Shown: positions 28,641 through 37,666 of the stretch, in pieces
Position numbering within the stretch: the first letter of the stretch is position 1
Layout: the number at the start of each line of letters is the position of its first letter
Origin: Flavobacteriales bacterium
Lineage (GTDB): Bacteria; Bacteroidota; Bacteroidia; Flavobacteriales_E; Vicingaceae
Length of the DNA stretch: 64,000 nt
NCBI GenBank assembly: GCA_013359255.1
Contig: JABWCF010000008.1
Coordinates: forward strand, 186,001 to 250,000
Direction of reading: 5' to 3'
Program-made: the position numbers and the translations under genes
Notes under the pieces: generated by a model
What the model was told of the DNA's origin: nothing
Seen by the model: the letters and a program-made list of their open reading frames with translations, nothing else
Database searches by the model: none

Positions 28641-29468
28641 ATGTCTAATAGGGTTGCATTAAATAAGAAAAAGGTTTATTTAGCAGTTTGTGCAGTGCTG
28701 TTATGCAGTTTTAGTTTTGCACAGCAACATTGTTCTATAACCGATATTCCTTTTGAAGGAGGAGAAAAGATAACCTACGATATCTACTATAATTGGCATT
28801 TTGTATGGACCCATGCGGGCGAGGTTTATTTTAAAGCTGATTCCACTACATTTTATAAAAAAAAAGTTTTTCATTTTTACAGCTACGGTACTACGTATAA
28901 AAAATACGATTGGATTTTTAAGGTTCGCGATACTTACCAGTCCTATGCCGATTTTTATTCCTTAAAACCTTACTGGTTTAAGCGTGTGGTAAACGAAGGC
29001 TCCGATTATTTGTTTAATGAGTATTGGTTTAATTATTATAACGGGAAAGCATATACTTTTTCTAAAAAAAATAAATTGCCTTTGCAAAAAGATAGTTCAT
29101 CTTTTACGCCCTGCACCTTTGATGTACTAACTATGGTTTATTACGCCCGCACGATTGATTTTGAAAAATGTAAACACAATGATACAATCCCTATTAAGCT
29201 TTTTATAGAAGAGAAAGAATATCAAACATATATCCGTTATTTAGGAAAAGAAGAAATTAAAACCCGTTCTAAAGAAGTTTATTTATGCTACAAGTTTAAA
29301 CCATTATTAATAGAAGGTACATTGTTTAAAGGAGGAGAAGGAATGACCGTATGGGTTACGGCCGATAAAAATAAAATTCCGGTTTTGATAGAATCCGAAA
29401 TTTTAGTAGGCTCTATTAAGGCATACTTAAAACACACAGAGGGGTTGAAATATCAAATGGCACGTTAA
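28641..29468 (+). CDS. DUF3108 domain protein, secreted
   Basis: 275 residues. Signal peptide ending near SFSFAQQ, then the DUF3108 block beginning FEGGEKITYDIYYNWHFVWT and continuing through FHFYSYGTTYKKYDWIFKVRD and FTPCTFDVLTMVYYARTID. Members are periplasmic or outer-membrane-associated and beta-rich, with no confirmed function. The gene is divergent from pruA and ends two bases before the convergent TonB-dependent receptor gene. Confidence 0.85.
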   Translation: MSNRVALNKKKVYLAVCAVLLCSFSFAQQHCSITDIPFEGGEKITYDIYYNWHFVWTHAGEVYFKADSTTFYKKKVFHFYSYGTTYKKYDWIFKVRDTYQSYADFYSLKPYWFKRVVNEGSDYLFNEYWFNYYNGKAYTFSKKNKLPLQKDSSSFTPCTFDVLTMVYYARTIDFEKCKHNDTIPIKLFIEEKEYQTYIRYLGKEEIKTRSKEVYLCYKFKPLLIEGTLFKGGEGMTVWVTADKNKIPVLIESEILVGSIKAYLKHTEGLKYQMAR

Positions 29469-29470
29469 AA

Positions 29471-32017
29471 TTAAAATTCGAAATGGAGTTTTATATTGAG
29501 TTGGCGAGATGTAAGGTAATTAGGTACAGCATACGTGCGGTTAGAAATATCTTTTACCCATAAGTACGATATAGTATTATTAATTTGTAATAAATTAAAC
29601 ACCTCTACACTAGCCCATATCGATTTAAATTTTCTGAAGGGACTTTTGCTGCCTTCTTTCCACTTTTTGCCTTCTTTCAACAAATCGTACGAAAATCCTA
29701 AATCTACTCTGCGGTAAGGAGGCATACGCAATGTATCTTTATATCTTTCGTAGCTGGGAGGGCCAAAGGGTAATCCGCTGCCAAAGAAAAGGGTAAGATA
29801 CATTTTCAAACTAGGCAGGCCCGGTAAATAATCTTGAAAAAACAAACTAAAATTTACACGTTGGTCGGTGGGGCGTGGTATGTATCCAGGTTTGGTTATT
29901 ACGCTATCGGTTACAACATTGTTTAGTGTGTAACCTTTAATAATTTTTTCTCCATCGCTATTGTAGTAATCTACATAATAGTCATCGGTAATATCTTCTT
30001 GAGTTTTCATAACAGAAAGACTTGCCCAAGAATCAACCCCTTTCACAAACTCTCCGTTTATTTTAAAATCAATACCAGTAGCATATGCTTTGGCGTTATT
30101 TTTGGCGTAATATCGAATACGCACATTGTCTAACTCGTATGGTATAACATTGTTCAGTAATTTATAATAAAGTTCGGTGGTCCATTTAAAGGGGCGGTTC
30201 CACGCCTTAAAATTTTGATCGCTTCCCAATACAAAGTGAATGGATTGTTGTGCTTTTATTTCTTTGTTTAATGTGCCGTCAAAGTTTCGTAGTTCGCGGT
30301 AAAAAGGGGGTTGATAGTAAAATCCTGTAGAAAACCTGAAAAGAAAATCTTTTTTCCAGTTTGGTTTTAACGATAGAGTAGAGCGAGGACTAAATACGGC
30401 TTCGTTATTAAAATCCCAGTAATTAGCTCGCACACCGGCAGTGAGGGTTATTTTAGCCGAATCGGTAGTCTCCCACCACCAAGCCTGTTGAAGGTAAGCA
30501 ATAGCACGGTTGGATTGCATCGTAATATTGGTTTTTAAAACATAAGGGAAAATAATTTCTTGTTCGGGCTGTAATTCAGGCTTTGTGTATCCGGCCGAAT
30601 CGGGAGGATGTGGAATAGAAAACCCTGCCGAGTCGAGCATATTCCACTCGTTTAATTCATCGTGTATTTGCTCGTGCTGAAATTTTATTCCCCAATCGAG
30701 AGTGCGATTTCTTTTGTTTAGTTTCCCTTTGTGTTCTACATTGCCAACGCGGGCATCGAGGTAATTACGGGCATGTTGTAGAAAACCTCCTACTCCTCGG
30801 TTAAAGGCCACATCACCAAAGTTATCCTTACTTAAATCGCGTTCTAGTTCATCTATCAGATAATATCCATCAATGTCAAATGTTTCTTCTTCAAAAGAAA
30901 CAAAGGCCGATGTAATTAATTTTAGTGTAAGTTCTTTGTTGGGTTTCCAGGTGTTGGTTATAGCACCAAAATAGGTTTCAAAGCGGTCGAACTCTTGTCC
31001 TTCAAAGTAAATACTTAAACGCAAGGCCTGATTAATAGTACCAAACTCTGTTTGCCTGCTTTTAGGTATAAACTTGTAATGATTACGGGCAGCATTTCCT
31101 AAAAAAGAGATTTCCCATTTTTCGCTAATATCGTAGGTAAGGTAGGTTTGTAAATCGAAAAAAGAGGGTTTATAATCTCCATCGGTATCCAAGCTTTTTA
31201 AAATGTATTGGTTGCTTCGGTATCTTATTCCGGTAATGTGTGTAAAGCGGTGATTGCCTGGAGAACCTTCAAAGTGGAAACTTCCACCTTGCAGAGTAAG
31301 GGTTGCCGAACCTGCAGTTTCTAGTGGTTCTTTATATTTTACATCGAGAACAGAAGATAGCTTATCGCCATATTTTGCATCAAAACCTCCGGCCGAGAAA
31401 CTTACGGATTCTACCATGCCCGGATTAATAAAACTAAGGCCTTCTTGTTGTCCGGAGCGGACTAAAAAGGGCCGGTAAATTTCTACATCATTCACATAAA
31501 TCAGGTTTTCATCGAAATTTCCTCCACGCACCGAATATTGAGAACTAAGTTCGTTGTTAGAAGAAACTCCCGGAAGGGTTTTTAATATCGCTTCAAAACT
31601 ACCCGAAGGAGAAGCTATTTTATTTACCAACTTTGGATTGATGGTTTGCATATTGGTGCCACGATTTTTTTCTTCCTCAATGGTAAGTTCGGGCAGTATA
31701 ATATTTGATTTTTCCATTTCAAAAGTCAGTTGTTTTTTTGTGCCAGAGGGCAAATTAATAGTTTCTTTTATGGGGTTAAATCCTATAAAACTTAAAACAA
31801 TAGTAATATCGGTATTGGCCGGAATAGAAAGGCTGAAGTATCCATTGGCATCGCTTGTGGTGCCACCCGGTTTTCCGAATACTGAAACGGAAGCTCCTTC
31901 TATAGGTTCTCCACTTTTTGTTTTTATTGTTCCGCTAATGTTGGCCTTTTGCTGTGCCGATAAAACAGAGGGTAACAAAGCGAACAGTAAAATGTATTTT
32001 TGAAAAAAAACGGGCAT
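29471..32017 (-). CDS. TonB-dependent receptor with carboxypeptidase-regulatory-like N-terminus
   Basis: 848 residues. Signal peptide, then a CarboxypepD_reg-like Ig domain (about 22-105; ISGTIKTKSGEPIEGASVSV), a plug domain (about 115-230; FEAILKTLPGVSSNNELSSQ, YSVRGGNFDENLIYVNDVEI), and a 22-strand barrel finishing in LNIKLHFEF with a terminal Phe. This places it in the outer membrane as a ligand-gated importer; the ligand is unknown. No SusD partner is adjacent, so it is not a SusCD polysaccharide pair. The ATG at 32017 was chosen because an upstream TTG belongs to the -7 box. Confidence 0.92.
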   Translation of the reverse strand: MPVFFQKYILLFALLPSVLSAQQKANISGTIKTKSGEPIEGASVSVFGKPGGTTSDANGYFSLSIPANTDITIVLSFIGFNPIKETINLPSGTKKQLTFEMEKSNIILPELTIEEEKNRGTNMQTINPKLVNKIASPSGSFEAILKTLPGVSSNNELSSQYSVRGGNFDENLIYVNDVEIYRPFLVRSGQQEGLSFINPGMVESVSFSAGGFDAKYGDKLSSVLDVKYKEPLETAGSATLTLQGGSFHFEGSPGNHRFTHITGIRYRSNQYILKSLDTDGDYKPSFFDLQTYLTYDISEKWEISFLGNAARNHYKFIPKSRQTEFGTINQALRLSIYFEGQEFDRFETYFGAITNTWKPNKELTLKLITSAFVSFEEETFDIDGYYLIDELERDLSKDNFGDVAFNRGVGGFLQHARNYLDARVGNVEHKGKLNKRNRTLDWGIKFQHEQIHDELNEWNMLDSAGFSIPHPPDSAGYTKPELQPEQEIIFPYVLKTNITMQSNRAIAYLQQAWWWETTDSAKITLTAGVRANYWDFNNEAVFSPRSTLSLKPNWKKDFLFRFSTGFYYQPPFYRELRNFDGTLNKEIKAQQSIHFVLGSDQNFKAWNRPFKWTTELYYKLLNNVIPYELDNVRIRYYAKNNAKAYATGIDFKINGEFVKGVDSWASLSVMKTQEDITDDYYVDYYNSDGEKIIKGYTLNNVVTDSVITKPGYIPRPTDQRVNFSLFFQDYLPGLPSLKMYLTLFFGSGLPFGPPSYERYKDTLRMPPYRRVDLGFSYDLLKEGKKWKEGSKSPFRKFKSIWASVEVFNLLQINNTISYLWVKDISNRTYAVPNYLTSRQLNIKLHFEF

Positions 32018-32023
32018 GGCTGC

Positions 32024-32056
32024 CAAAAGTACCTAAATTTAAAAATGTATATGCAA
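32024..32056 (-). promoter_or_regulatory. promoter of the TonB-dependent receptor gene
   Basis: Minus-strand TACTTTTG at 32024-32031 (exact TAnnTTTG), with a TTG at 32054-32056 across a 22-base spacer. The box ends six bases before the ATG at 32017, so the message should be essentially leaderless. Confidence 0.5.
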
Positions 32057-32127
32057 TTAAAAAGAATAGTATATAAAACAACAAATGCATCGTATTATTG
32101 TGCTTGTAAACAATTAGCACTGATTAA

Positions 32128-32589
32128 ATGAGCGGAATTTTTAATGTAAGGGTGTACGCCATTATAATAAACAAGGCCAACGAAGTATTGCTTACCGATG
32201 AGCATCGTTTTGGTACATCTTTCACAAAATTTCCCGGAGGAGGTTTAGAATATGGTGAGGGATTAAAAGATGGATTAATTAGAGAAATAAGAGAGGAGTT
32301 GAATACAGAGGTTTGTTCTATGCAACATTTCTATACCACCGATTTTTTTCAGCCTTCGGCTTTTCACGAAAACCAACAAATAATAAGTGTATATTACCGT
32401 GTTAATTTGAATAATTATTCACATATTCAAACACAAGAAGAACCCTTTCATTTTCAACAAGGAACAAAAGAATTTGCACAAGAATTTCGCTGGAAAAAAA
32501 TAACGGAGTTTTCACCAAATGATGTAAGTTTTCCGATAGATAAGTATGTGGCAAATCTTATTGTAAAAAATAACATACACCGCCCGTAA
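32128..32589 (+). CDS. NUDIX hydrolase
   Basis: 153 residues. The Nudix box is complete: G-x5-E-x7-REIREEL in the stretch GGLEYGEGLKDGLIREIREE. The N-terminus FNVRVYAIIINKANEVLLTDE is the usual first strand pair of the fold. It hydrolyses a nucleoside diphosphate linked to another moiety; the substrate is not predictable. It stands alone between the divergent TonB receptor gene and the M16 peptidase pair. Confidence 0.9.
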   Translation: MSGIFNVRVYAIIINKANEVLLTDEHRFGTSFTKFPGGGLEYGEGLKDGLIREIREELNTEVCSMQHFYTTDFFQPSAFHENQQIISVYYRVNLNNYSHIQTQEEPFHFQQGTKEFAQEFRWKKITEFSPNDVSFPIDKYVANLIVKNNIHRP

Positions 32590-32596
32590 AAGAATA

Positions 32597-32609
32597 ACAC
32601 CATTGGTGT
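32597..32609 (+). terminator. weak hairpin after NUDIX gene
   Basis: ACACC / GGTGT stem with a 3-base loop, 8 bases after the NUDIX stop. A T-rich stretch follows only after some 12 bases, so termination is uncertain. Confidence 0.25.
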
Positions 32610-32639
32610 ATTATCTCTATCCGTTTTATTTTTATTTTA

Positions 32640-32647
32640 TATATTCG
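32640..32647 (+). promoter_or_regulatory. variant -7 box TATATTCG of the M16 peptidase pair
   Basis: One mismatch from TAnnTTTG, ten bases before the ATG at 32658. Same TTCG variant as ahead of parE, pruA and the T9SS plug gene. Confidence 0.35.
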
Positions 32648-32657
32648 CAGAAAACTA

Positions 32658-33986
32658 ATGAATATGTATAAAAACTCCGCACTGTTCTTTGCATTCTTTT
32701 TTTTAGGGCTTATTGCCTTTTCGCAAAAGAAGAATGAAATTAAATTTATTCGCTATAAACTAGATAATGGGTTACAGGTTATTTTACATCAGGATAATAC
32801 CACCCCGATTGTAGCTGTATCCATCATGTACCACGTAGGTTCTAAAAACGAAAATTCAAATAGGACCGGATTTGCTCATTTTTTTGAACATTTGCTTTTT
32901 GAAGGCTCAGAAAATATTGCCAGAGGCGAATTTTCTAAAATAGTGGAAAATGCAGGAGGTACTTTAAATGCGAACACTTCGAGCGACCGAACTTATTATT
33001 ATGAAATTCTTCCATCGAACCAGTTGGAATTAGGTTTGTGGCTGGAATCAGAAAGACTGATGCATGCTAAAGTAGAGAAAGAAGGTATAGAAACCCAACG
33101 TCAGGTAGTAAAAGAAGAAAAAAGAATGCGTGTAGATAACCAGCCCTACGGAAGTGTATTTGCCGAAGTAATGAAAAGAGCTTACACCGTACATTCGTAT
33201 CATTGGGTTCCCATTGGTTCTATGGAACACTTAGATGCTGCAGCCGAAGAAGACTATGTGAATTTTTACAAAACTTACTATGTACCCAATAACGCCATTC
33301 TTTCCATTGCCGGAGATATAAACATTGAAAATGCCCAAAAACTAATACAAGCCTATTTCGGACCAATACCTAAGGGGGGCGAAGTGCCCAGACCAAGTAT
33401 TGTTGAACCGGAAAAAACAGCGGAAGTGCGTGATGTGGTGCACGATAATATTCAACTCCCTGCTGTTATTCAAGCTTATCATATACCGGCTATGGGAACA
33501 AAAGATGCTTATGCAGTGGAAATGCTTAGTACACTTCTCGCTAATGGGCAAAGTTCTCGTTTACATAAATCGTTGGTAGACGAGCAGCAAAAAGCTCTTT
33601 ATGCCGCCAATTTTCCAATGAATTTAGAGCAACCCGGCTTAATGTTAAATATGGCAATCTGTAATATGGGAGTTACCCCCGAAGATTTGGAAGCTTCTTT
33701 AAATGCAGAAGTTGAAAAAGTGAAAAACGAATTAATTAGCGATTTGGAATTTCAGAAATTAAAAAATCAAATAGAAAATGATTTTGTTTCCGGGTATTCT
33801 ACCATGGCTGGCATTGCCGAAGCCCTTGCTAATTACCAAATGTATTATGGCGATGCCAATTTAATTAATACCGAAATAGAGCGGTATAACCAGGTTACCA
33901 AAGAAGATATTCAGAAAGTAGCTAAAAAATATCTAACAGAAAAAAATAGGGTAGTGCTTTATTATTTGCCACACCCCGCCAACTAA
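32658..33986 (+). CDS. M16 family zinc metallopeptidase (active subunit)
   Basis: 442 residues. Signal peptide (about 1-24) then a pitrilysin/insulinase-type domain with the inverted zinc motif HFFEH (H74, E77, H78) and the distal Glu in the helix around residue 150 (RQVVKEEKRMR). The second M16 half is present (IVEPEKTAEVRD, FPMNLEQPGLM). It is a periplasmic peptidase that works as a heterodimer: the next gene, 23 bases downstream, encodes an M16 homologue lacking the zinc ligands. An ATG two codons downstream is an alternative start. Confidence 0.92.
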   Translation: MNMYKNSALFFAFFFLGLIAFSQKKNEIKFIRYKLDNGLQVILHQDNTTPIVAVSIMYHVGSKNENSNRTGFAHFFEHLLFEGSENIARGEFSKIVENAGGTLNANTSSDRTYYYEILPSNQLELGLWLESERLMHAKVEKEGIETQRQVVKEEKRMRVDNQPYGSVFAEVMKRAYTVHSYHWVPIGSMEHLDAAAEEDYVNFYKTYYVPNNAILSIAGDINIENAQKLIQAYFGPIPKGGEVPRPSIVEPEKTAEVRDVVHDNIQLPAVIQAYHIPAMGTKDAYAVEMLSTLLANGQSSRLHKSLVDEQQKALYAANFPMNLEQPGLMLNMAICNMGVTPEDLEASLNAEVEKVKNELISDLEFQKLKNQIENDFVSGYSTMAGIAEALANYQMYYGDANLINTEIERYNQVTKEDIQKVAKKYLTEKNRVVLYYLPHPAN

Positions 33987-34009
33987 AATAATTTTTAAAA
34001 AGATAGTGT

Positions 34010-36130
34010 ATGAAAAATATATCAAAGATTGCATTCTTGTTTTTTCTTTTCATTTGTACAGCATACTCTTATAGCCAAAAGACAATATCTGCCGGCAAAA
34101 CAGGTGCATTAAAAATAGACCGAAGTAAAGCTCCCGCTCCGGGTTCAGCACCAAAAATTCAAATCGGAAACTATGAAACCTTTATGTTAGATAACGGCTT
34201 AAAAGTAATCGTAGTAGAAAATCATAAATTGCCAAAGGTTTCATTTCAGCTAAGTTTAGATATAGATCCTGTTAGGCAAGGCAATGCTGCCGGGTTATTA
34301 AGTGCAACCGGAGAGTTGCTTGCAACCGGAACTACTACCCGAACGAAGGAGCAGATAGATGAAGAAACCGATTTTATAGGAGCCAATTTTTCTACCAACA
34401 GCGAAGGTTTTTTTGCATCGGCTCTTTCTAAGCATACTGAAAAATTACTCGATTTAGTCTCTGATGTAATTTTAAATCCCGCTTTTTCGGCCGAACAATT
34501 AGAAAAAATAAATATGAGAACCCTTTCTGGTTTATCTACAGCAAAAACCGATGCCAGTGCTATGTCAGCCAATGTAGCTAAGGTGTTACGTTACGGAAAA
34601 CAGCATCCTTATGGGGAAATTACTACCGAAGAAACAGTGAAAAATATTACGGTTGAATTATGTAAGGAATACTATAAAAACTATTTTAAACCCAACGCAT
34701 CATACCTTGTAATAGTAGGAGATATCACTCCTTCCGAAGCAAAAAAAATGGTAGAAAAATATTTTGGAAAATGGCCCAAAGGCAGTGTGCCAAAAAATAA
34801 TTACGAAACACCCAATGTGCCTTCTTTAAGCAAGGCGGCATTTGTAAACAAGCCCGGAGCGGTTCAGTCTGTCATTACTATTACTTACCCTGTGGAGTAT
34901 AAAGTTGGTCAGGAAGATTATATTGCAGCCTCCGTTATGAATAGCATTTTAGGTGGAGGGGGTTTTTCGGCTCGTTTGTTTCAGAATATAAGAGAAGATA
35001 AAGGATATACTTACGGAGCATACTCACAATTATCCAACGATCCGGTAATTGGTTATTTCTCTGCTTCTGCCAGTGTGCGTAATGGAGTAACCGATAGTGC
35101 CATTGTAGAATTTTTAAAGGAAATGAAAAGAATGCGAGATGAACCTGTAACCGAAAAGGAATTGCAGTCTACCAAAAATTTTATAACTGGGAGTTTTGCC
35201 AGAGGCTTAGAGCAACCGCAAACGATTGCCCGATTTGCCTTGCAAACAGAAAAATATAAATTACCTAAAGATTATTACGCTACTTATTTAGAAAAACTAA
35301 ATGCATTAACAGTGGGGGATATACAAAGGATAGCACAAAAATATATGAAACCGGATAATGCCTATATCTTGGTAGTGGGTAATAAAGATGAGGTGGCAAC
35401 AAAGCTTAAACCATTCAGTGCTTCTGGTAAGATTGAGTATTTCGATCATTTTGGAAATGCTGTTTCCGATAGTAAACCTTTACCCAAAGAGGTAACCGCA
35501 CAATTTGTAATTGATAATTATATACGCTCTATCGGAGGTTTAAAAGCAATTAATAAAGTAAAAGATATAACAACCAAGTTAGAAGGTTCTGTACAAGGCA
35601 TGGATTTACAAATGACTGTGCAACGTAAACAACCCAACAAATCGCTTACTTCTATCACTGCCGGGGTAATGGTAATTCAAAAACAAGTTTTTGACGGAGC
35701 AAAAGCTTCTGCCAATGGTATGCAGGGAAACAGAGAAATTACGGGCGAAGAATTAGAAGAACTTCGCTTAGAGTCTCAAATGTTCTTAGAAACCAAGTAT
35801 AACACATTAGGGTATAAACTAAATTTAATTTCAATTGAAGAAGTGAATGGTGCCGATGCTTATAAATTGGAAGTTATATCGCCAAAGGGTAATAAAACAT
35901 ACGATTATTTTGATATGAAAACAGGCTTTAAAATAATGAGTGTAAAAACTAAAAATGTGCCGCAAGCCGGAGGCGAAATAACAGTGAATTCATATTTTTC
36001 CGAATATAAAGAGGTTAAAGGCATTAAATTCCCATATCAACTTTCACAAAGTATGGGTAAGCAAGATTTAAAGTGGCAGGTTACATCGATAGAATTAAAT
36101 ACAAAGTTAAAAGACGAAATTTTTAAGTAG
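34010..36130 (+). CDS. M16 family peptidase-like protein, inactive subunit with C-terminal extension
   Basis: 706 residues. Signal peptide, then two M16 halves (about 45-470). Where active enzymes have HxxEH this protein has AGLLSATGELLATGT, so the zinc ligands are lost; the second-half substrate-binding R/Y segment is kept (FSARLFQNIREDKGYTYGAY). About 210 further residues (FVIDNYIRSIGGLKAINKV onward) form a separate domain resembling periplasmic LolA-like lipoprotein-sorting folds. By analogy with known M16 pairs it would bind substrate for the upstream active subunit. The stop codon lies within a terminator hairpin. Confidence 0.88.
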   Translation: MKNISKIAFLFFLFICTAYSYSQKTISAGKTGALKIDRSKAPAPGSAPKIQIGNYETFMLDNGLKVIVVENHKLPKVSFQLSLDIDPVRQGNAAGLLSATGELLATGTTTRTKEQIDEETDFIGANFSTNSEGFFASALSKHTEKLLDLVSDVILNPAFSAEQLEKINMRTLSGLSTAKTDASAMSANVAKVLRYGKQHPYGEITTEETVKNITVELCKEYYKNYFKPNASYLVIVGDITPSEAKKMVEKYFGKWPKGSVPKNNYETPNVPSLSKAAFVNKPGAVQSVITITYPVEYKVGQEDYIAASVMNSILGGGGFSARLFQNIREDKGYTYGAYSQLSNDPVIGYFSASASVRNGVTDSAIVEFLKEMKRMRDEPVTEKELQSTKNFITGSFARGLEQPQTIARFALQTEKYKLPKDYYATYLEKLNALTVGDIQRIAQKYMKPDNAYILVVGNKDEVATKLKPFSASGKIEYFDHFGNAVSDSKPLPKEVTAQFVIDNYIRSIGGLKAINKVKDITTKLEGSVQGMDLQMTVQRKQPNKSLTSITAGVMVIQKQVFDGAKASANGMQGNREITGEELEELRLESQMFLETKYNTLGYKLNLISIEEVNGADAYKLEVISPKGNKTYDYFDMKTGFKIMSVKTKNVPQAGGEITVNSYFSEYKEVKGIKFPYQLSQSMGKQDLKWQVTSIELNTKLKDEIFK

Positions 36131-36155
36131 GTGCCTACTAAGCATCTACTTTTTT
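36125..36155 (+). terminator. Rho-independent terminator of the M16 pair
   Basis: Ten-base-pair stem (left arm 36125-36134, AAGTAGGTGC; right arm 36142-36151, GCATCTACTT; one G-U pair), a 7-base loop and a T run to 36155. It contains the stop codon of the + gene and the stop codon of the convergent - gene. Confidence 0.75.
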
Positions 36156-37630
36156 AATCGTTTTATTTTATTTTCTATTATTTTAATTCTAGGTAGCATA
36201 GCGTCCTGTATACGTTTGGCGTAGCGAATGCTATCTATAATTTCTTTTTGTTTCGCTTCAATTAACTCTTTTTGTTTTACAATTTCTTCGGTTCGTTCTT
36301 TTACCTGAGTTTCTAGTACGGTGTTTTGTTCTTCTAAAATCTTCTTTTTTTCAATTTCCTGCTTTATATTTTCAGCCGAAAGTTTTTCTACATTTTTAAT
36401 TTGTAGTTTCAAGTCTTTATTTACCAAAGAAAAATGATAGGCGAGGTAAACCGACATGGATATAGGAATACTAACCAAAGAAAATAAAACAAGCAAAATA
36501 ATGCTAATGCTTAACCATGTTCCCTCAATATGTAGGGTAGTTGTGTTTGATAAAATGGAAATAATAAAAATAGTAAGCAAAAGAGCTGCAAACACGAATA
36601 ATCCAAAACCCAAAATTTTTGCTCCGCGAATTCTCTTTTTTATGGCTAAATAAATAACTCGTAAACATTCTACTACAGATACCAATATGCAAACAATAAA
36701 AAAAGTTTTTGTAAATTCTGTGCTGAGGTTCAAGATATAGAGTATTCCGTAAAGGGTAAAAAGAAAAACGAGCAACTTAAAACGTTTAGGAAAAAAGTTA
36801 TTGTAGTATATAGAATAAAAGAAAGCATTAAGCGTAATAAAAAACGGAATAAGAAGCATTAATAAATATTCTTTTACAAAAAGAGTAATGGGGGTATAAG
36901 AAATAATCTCTGATAGGATAGAAAGTATTATAATGAGGCCATAAGAGAAAATATGTAAACTGTAGTACAAATTCGTTTTCTGCTCTTTATAAAAGAGAAA
37001 CAGCAACAGATGTATAAAACAAAGAGAAAAAAGAAAACTGCTTAACAGAGCCCCCAGTATTGAAAGCATATTTTGCTCACCCTCAACTATATCTGTTTGA
37101 GAGAAAGATGCCATAATTCCTTTTAAAGGTTGCTTTCTATAACAAGTATATTCATGGTAAAGATTGTTAGAGTACCTGATAGCTAACACATTTGTTTCGG
37201 CTTTTCGGTTGGGCATAATTGTTACTACTTTCTTATCTAAAAAAAAAGGAGTTTCATGGTTTGCGTTTGTGCCAATTCTTCCAAAAGTATAGATACGATT
37301 TCCGTTTAAGTAAATCTCTGAAGCTCCTAATTGAGAAAGGGTAAGATAACAGGGAATGTTCTTTATTAATTTTTCGGAAGAAAATACAAATCTAAACCAA
37401 CCAATTCCCTGGTAGCTAACTGTATCTGTTTTAACGTCTATCCAGCTACTGTCGTTGTAATTTGTTTGTGAATATTCGGGTTGGTCATCGAGGATAAATT
37501 TTGCTTTCGAAAAATCAAGAACCAAAACCGAGTCTTGCGTTACATCAACATGAAAAGCTACTCCTCTTCTTTGTGAGTACGAAATTAAGTAAGAGCAAAC
37601 GAAGAAGAGAATGAGCAGACGTTTTTGCAT
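36146..37630 (-). CDS. 7TM sensor with periplasmic jelly-roll and coiled coil, output domain absent
   Basis: 494 residues. Signal peptide; a periplasmic jelly-roll domain resembling GH2 sugar-binding or 7TMR-DISM extracellular domains (about 30-175; GIGWFRFVFSSEKL, LGASEIYLNGNRIYTFG); about seven membrane helices (about 190-400); then a coiled coil (about 405-470; EEQNTVLETQVKERTEEIV). It ends with IIDSIRYAKRIQDAMLP plus 14 basic residues. In many Bacteroidota proteins that linker leads directly into a SpoIIE/PP2C phosphatase domain, here missing. The stop is 15 bases from the 3' end of the convergent M16 gene, so no room for the domain remains. Truncation, or signalling through a partner, are both possible. 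Confidence 0.75.
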   Translation of the reverse strand: MQKRLLILFFVCSYLISYSQRRGVAFHVDVTQDSVLVLDFSKAKFILDDQPEYSQTNYNDSSWIDVKTDTVSYQGIGWFRFVFSSEKLIKNIPCYLTLSQLGASEIYLNGNRIYTFGRIGTNANHETPFFLDKKVVTIMPNRKAETNVLAIRYSNNLYHEYTCYRKQPLKGIMASFSQTDIVEGEQNMLSILGALLSSFLFSLCFIHLLLFLFYKEQKTNLYYSLHIFSYGLIIILSILSEIISYTPITLFVKEYLLMLLIPFFITLNAFFYSIYYNNFFPKRFKLLVFLFTLYGILYILNLSTEFTKTFFIVCILVSVVECLRVIYLAIKKRIRGAKILGFGLFVFAALLLTIFIISILSNTTTLHIEGTWLSISIILLVLFSLVSIPISMSVYLAYHFSLVNKDLKLQIKNVEKLSAENIKQEIEKKKILEEQNTVLETQVKERTEEIVKQKELIEAKQKEIIDSIRYAKRIQDAMLPRIKIIENKIKRLKK

Positions 37631-37666
37631 TTAATTTTTATTTACGTAAATGTAAACAGAAATCTA

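Noticed and set aside
29471-32017. SusC/SusD polysaccharide utilization locus
   Set aside because: No SusD, glycoside hydrolase or sugar regulator is adjacent; the neighbours are a DUF3108 and a NUDIX gene.
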